A stretch of 64,000 nt of DNA from Vagococcus_D sp963518325. GTDB taxonomy: Bacteria > Bacillota > Bacilli > Lactobacillales > Vagococcaceae. Of this stretch, positions 60,966 to 64,000 are shown one piece after another. Position 1 is the first letter of the stretch; each line of letters begins with the position of its first letter. The position numbers were made by a program, and so were the translations under genes. The notes under the pieces are model-generated. The model saw only the letters and a list, made by a program, of their open reading frames with translations, was not told the origin of the DNA and made no database searches. The stretch covers positions 28,054 through 92,053 of the forward strand of contig NZ_CAUQJB010000016.1 in the NCBI RefSeq assembly GCF_963518325.1, in the 5' to 3' direction.

Positions 60966-61294
60966 TATAAGTCACTTCTTTCTGACTACTCGTCGCTAGT
61001 ACTATTTTTATTTTTCCTTCTATTCAATACCTGAATAAACTAAAAAATCTCATTTTAACTATATCGGTAGGTTTAAAGGTTACATTAATAGGTCGATGCT
61101 AAATAATGACTACTCCTCGCGCCTCTATGCGTTTATAACTGATGGTTTTTTGGCTCACTTCCCCTCATGACGCCACGCAACAAAATGGAGCACCAAGGAA
61201 AGCACTAAAAACCCAATAGCTCAGTAGTCAATCTAGCAACGAGCTCCTTTATCATTTATACTAGACTTACCTGATACAGATGGAGGAATACTCA
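60966..61294. other. Divergent intergenic region
   Basis: About 330 bp between two divergent genes. A -10-like TATACT (61257-61262) probably belongs to the XRE gene. No gene or clear RNA structure is seen in the rest. Confidence 0.5.
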
Positions 61295-61975
61295 ATGGAC
61301 ATCAAAGAAAAGTTAAAGAAAATCCGTTTAGATCATCATCAAACACAAGAGGACATGGCGAATCTCTTTCACGTTTCCAGACAGACCATCTCCAGTTGGG
61401 AAAATGGCAGAACTTATCCTAATATTGATGTTCTAATCAAAATGAGTGATTATTATAAGATTTCTTTAGACGACTTGATTAAAGAAGACAATGACATGGT
61501 GGATACCTTTAGCAACGCCATAAAAAAAAGCAAAACTAGAAAACGACTTATTCTTTGCTTAAGTCTGATATTACTGATAATAATTAGCGCAAATCTGATA
61601 ACCAGCCTCAGTAATTCTCGACGGAATGAACATGGTTTAGCTCCCAACGATTTATTATCCCATCGTTTTAGACTTGCGTATGATCCCAAAGTCGAAATTG
61701 CCGACGCTTATTTGGATTTTTCTAAAGACAGCCTCAACCTCTTTAAAAAATATAAACCAATTAAACCAGATACGACTCCCGAAAAAGTATCAAAAACAAC
61801 GAATGATATGAAAGAATCAGGAAAAGTGGATGACTTTCGCACCTACCAACACATCATGGTAACCATCTCTGAGAACCAATACCTCGTCACCGGTGATAGT
61901 TTCAACGAAACCTACACTAGAGTAGATAGCAAGCGAATTAAAGATACCGATGGTGTAGAATATATCATTGAATAA
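61295..61975 (+). CDS. Membrane-anchored XRE-family protein
   Basis: A 226-residue protein with an N-terminal HTH_3 DNA-binding domain (1-65: LKKIRLDHHQTQEDMANLFH, VSRQTISSWENGRTYPNIDV). One membrane segment follows (about 87-107), then an extracellular C-terminal domain of about 115 residues with no recognised motif (NQYLVTGDSFNETYTR). This build suggests a one-component sensor that binds DNA inside and senses outside. The ATG at 61295 follows GGAGG; the in-frame ATG five codons upstream overlaps that box. It is a single gene with a terminator. The target is unknown. Confidence 0.87.
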   Translation: MDIKEKLKKIRLDHHQTQEDMANLFHVSRQTISSWENGRTYPNIDVLIKMSDYYKISLDDLIKEDNDMVDTFSNAIKKSKTRKRLILCLSLILLIIISANLITSLSNSRRNEHGLAPNDLLSHRFRLAYDPKVEIADAYLDFSKDSLNLFKKYKPIKPDTTPEKVSKTTNDMKESGKVDDFRTYQHIMVTISENQYLVTGDSFNETYTRVDSKRIKDTDGVEYIIE

Positions 61976-61977
61976 AA

Positions 61978-62018
61978 ATAAGGAAAGACACGATGTATGA
62001 GCCGTGTCTTTCCTTATT
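61978..62018 (+). terminator. Hairpin after the XRE gene
   Basis: AAGGAAAGACACG (61980-61992) pairs perfectly with CGTGTCTTTCCTT (62003-62015), 10-base loop. The T run is weak. Confidence 0.75.
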
Positions 62019-63368
62019 TAAATCCCCCCTTTAGAGCTTGTCTCTTTTACTTCATTCGCTACCACTCACTCCCTTGTATATATTTGTTTTGCATATCCTT
62101 TTCACCACAATTATACAGCCTCGTTCATTGTAATATTCAAGTGATTTGCATCTTAGTAGCCTTTATCTGAAGAGCTATTCTCCACTTGTAATAATTCTTC
62201 CACCTTCCTATCCAAACACTTCGCTGCCTCAATATGAACGTATTTTTGTTGACCTCTGCCTTAAACTAATACAATCCTTCCAACTAGCTTAACTGACCTC
62301 TTTTTGCTCCTAATGTTAATGAGATACATTTCGTTCTTTTAACCAAAGCCCTTCACTGTTCAATAGTTTAACTCTATACGTAAACTATCTGAAAATTCAC
62401 AAGTGAAAAAGAGTCGGTTAGCTACTTTTACAAGAAACTAAACATATGCTAATACTAAGATAGCACACTATTTTGATACCTTCTTTGATCAATACAAGTG
62501 ATGCATGACGTAAAATAATGAGGCTAGAGATGAACCTTTCTAAAGAGAATCCACCTATTAATCAATTGATTTGATTGCAATAATCAGTTACCACAAATGA
62601 CCTAATGACACTTAAAACAAAACTAATAACCCAATTAGCTAAACCGTTATGAAATACCTTCATATCAACGCTATACAGTTGCTTCATCAAAAAGCTAGCA
62701 TAGAACAGCATCATCTGATTTCGGATTTAGGCTAAAAAACAATGAAAAATTAGATAACAACTTGTCTCATATAATTGTTTTTCAATCGAAATGACGATCA
62801 TATAACAGGTCGTCTCTCTTTTCTAAAAAACGGTTATGGCAACTGTTGACGTTGACGGTCTCTCTCAAACTATTGGCTAAACTGATATAGAAGGCTTCAA
62901 TTATCACTCCTCGTAGCAAATTCACGAAATCGCTTGACGTTTGTTCACTTGCTAAACACACCTAACTAGGCCATGAGGGTAGCCATTAAAGGTGAATTAT
63001 CGTGTGATTTAATCAGCTTTTTATGATTTAGCTTGCGTTTGTTACCTGTCTGAATAGATGAGACCGTTCCTTTTAAGCTCTTATCCTCATGAATTCCCAT
63101 CAAAACCTCTATTTTAACCTTGTCATTCTTCCTCTTTTCATTTTTCACCATTTTAAAAACGGAATTACCCCTTTTTTGCGAATAATATAGTAAGCGCATC
63201 ATTTCAAGAAAGGAGGTCTGCCATGATGCCATAAAAAACTAGAAAAATGTTAGTAAAACACTGGATATTTAATGAATTTCCGCTTATAATGGGGGCATAA
63301 AAATAAGACCCGTCAAGAATAAATACTCTCTGATTTCAAGTCAACCATTAGAAAGTTGAGGTTAATTG
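62019..63368. other. Gene-poor A/T-rich region
   Basis: About 1350 bp with no convincing gene. Only short frames exist, such as an 88-codon - strand frame at 62966-63232 whose sequence is Lys-rich and not recognisable. A broken - strand fragment near 62160-62240 reads KYVHIEAAKCLDRKVEELLQ before a stop and lacks a start. It looks like decayed DNA, possibly an old insertion, next to the Rpn nuclease gene. A -10-like TATAAT at 63285-63290 probably belongs to that gene. Confidence 0.6.
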
Positions 63369-64000
63369 ATGGGTCAAAAAAGAATGACAGTCAAAAACGA
63401 TTTATTGTTTAAAAAAATTTTCGGCTCGCCAGCCAATAAGCGCATATTAAAAGGGCTTCTCACTGATAGTTTAGACATTCAAATTGAGTCACTTGAGATT
63501 CAAAATCCCTTTAACATTCAGACATTCCGTGACGCCCATAAACAAAATCGTTTGTTGTATACTAGCGTTGATATTTCCGCCAAAATACAAGGCGGCATTT
63601 CCATTATTATTGAATTGCAACTCCAGTCTCGGCGTTTTTTCCCCGAGCGACTCCTCTATTATTGGGGCGAACGATTTAATGCTAATTACGCCCATACTGA
63701 AAAAGAGGATATCAAATACCGCTCACTGAAACCTGTTTTTGTCATCAGTATTCTAGACTATGTGATGTTTCCCGATGATCAGGATTTACGGCGTACGTTC
63801 CACATTTATGATGCTGAACACCAACATATTTTACGTAGTAAAGATGGTACCTCTTTAATGCAAATGACTTTTATTGAATTACCGAAAATTAATGGGAATG
63901 TCCCACCTAAGTTAGTTGATTGGGTTGATTGTTTTGTTTTCGGTATGGTACAAGAGACGGCAAAAACTTATATAAAAGATGTGATTAAATTAGTTGATGA
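63369..64000 (+). CDS. Rpn family recombination-promoting nuclease/putative transposase, partial
   Basis: A frame open from the ATG at 63369 to the end of the window (210 codons plus 2 bases, no stop), so the 3' end is missing here. It begins MGQKRMTVKNDLLFKKIFGS, the usual N-terminus of PD-(D/E)XK Rpn-type proteins. The nuclease core is visible at YTSVDISAKIQGGISIIIEL followed by QLQ (Asp, then Glu-x-Gln, near residues 68-83). Rpn proteins in E. coli are RecA-independent recombination-promoting DNases. TTGAGG precedes the start. A second in-frame ATG lies five codons in. A dead relative is at 24.8-25.75 kb. Confidence 0.88.
   Translation, partial: MGQKRMTVKNDLLFKKIFGSPANKRILKGLLTDSLDIQIESLEIQNPFNIQTFRDAHKQNRLLYTSVDISAKIQGGISIIIELQLQSRRFFPERLLYYWGERFNANYAHTEKEDIKYRSLKPVFVISILDYVMFPDDQDLRRTFHIYDAEHQHILRSKDGTSLMQMTFIELPKINGNVPPKLVDWVDCFVFGMVQETAKTYIKDVIKLVD

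Noticed and set aside
62966..63232. 88-codon - strand frame
   Set aside because: Lys-rich, unrecognisable, no good ribosome binding site and inside a gene-poor region; kept only as part of the desert description.
63209..63235. Strong AGGAGG box before ATG ATG CCA TAA
   Set aside because: It gives only a three-codon frame and lies antisense to another short frame; no toxin-like hydrophobic peptide follows in any frame.

Overview
The window looks like a chromosomal segment of a low-to-middle-GC Gram-positive bacterium of the Lactobacillales, most likely Enterococcaceae (Enterococcus/Vagococcus-like). The grounds are strong AGGAGG ribosome binding sites, a bifunctional AdhE with Rex-type operators, the order mreC-mreD-pcsB, the order metG-tatD-rnmV-rsmA, two ECF vitamin S-components without their own energising module, an MsmK-type shared ATPase, an Mga-like regulator and cre-like boxes. 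The genus cannot be fixed from the sequence alone. No rRNA, tRNA, CRISPR array or complete insertion sequence was seen.

Layout. 0-3.7 kb: the tail of a polysaccharide cluster (small unknown protein, Gfo/Idh/MocA oxidoreductase, heparinase II/III-type lyase). 3.7-9.5 kb: a MerR regulator facing a small membrane protein across a classic 19-bp-spacer MerR promoter, a GNAT, a secreted serine hydrolase with a membrane tail, a two-component system and a small membrane protein. 9.5-11.9 kb: ZIP transporter, folT under a tetrahydrofolate riboswitch, mgsA. 11.9-16.4 kb: two tandem FadR/GntR regulators, a PTS cellobiose-type EIIC and a GH1 phospho-beta-glucosidase, with three copies of a putative operator in the EIIC promoter. 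16.5-24.7 kb: msmK, niaX with paired NiaR-type operators, and the rsmA-rnmV-tatD-metG housekeeping block, followed by two hydrolases. 24.8-25.8 kb: a decayed Rpn-type nuclease gene. 25.9-43.4 kb: aldo-keto reductase, adenosine deaminase, NatAB-like exporter, uvrC, envelope proteins, comC, pcsB-mreD-mreC, a ROK kinase, adhE, a ComN-like regulator and yajC. 43.5-46.3 kb: tgt and queA, split by about 660 bp that carries a probable free-standing structured RNA on the opposite strand. 46.4-52.7 kb: a formylglycine-generating-enzyme homologue facing an Mga-like regulator, ruvBA, msrB, maf, GNAT. 52.8-60.5 kb: mgtC/sapB, a CUT1 sugar importer cluster (PHP hydrolase, permease, lipoprotein, permease, YesL) and a secreted PI-PLC. 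60.5-64 kb: zinc-ribbon protein, membrane-anchored XRE protein, 1.3 kb of gene-poor DNA, and an intact Rpn-type nuclease gene running off the window.

How parts may work together. The CUT1 importer at 53.5-57.7 kb has two permeases and a binding lipoprotein but no ATPase. MsmK at 16.6 kb is a lone sugar-ABC ATPase, and cre-like sites lie at the promoters of both, so they may form one carbon-controlled importer (inference). The secreted PI-PLC lies directly upstream of the PHP-hydrolase/importer cluster, which suggests, without proving, scavenging of phosphoinositol-type or phosphorylated glycans. The heparinase-type cluster at the left edge and the FGE homologue also fit host or plant polysaccharide use, but no sulfatase is in the window.

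The observation I rate as most novel is the putative RNA at about 44843-45240. It has a sigma-A-type promoter, a 13-bp plus 6-bp helix that pairs its extreme 5' end with the sequence just before a strong intrinsic terminator, a further nested 8-bp long-range helix, and three copies of GTTGTATA inside.
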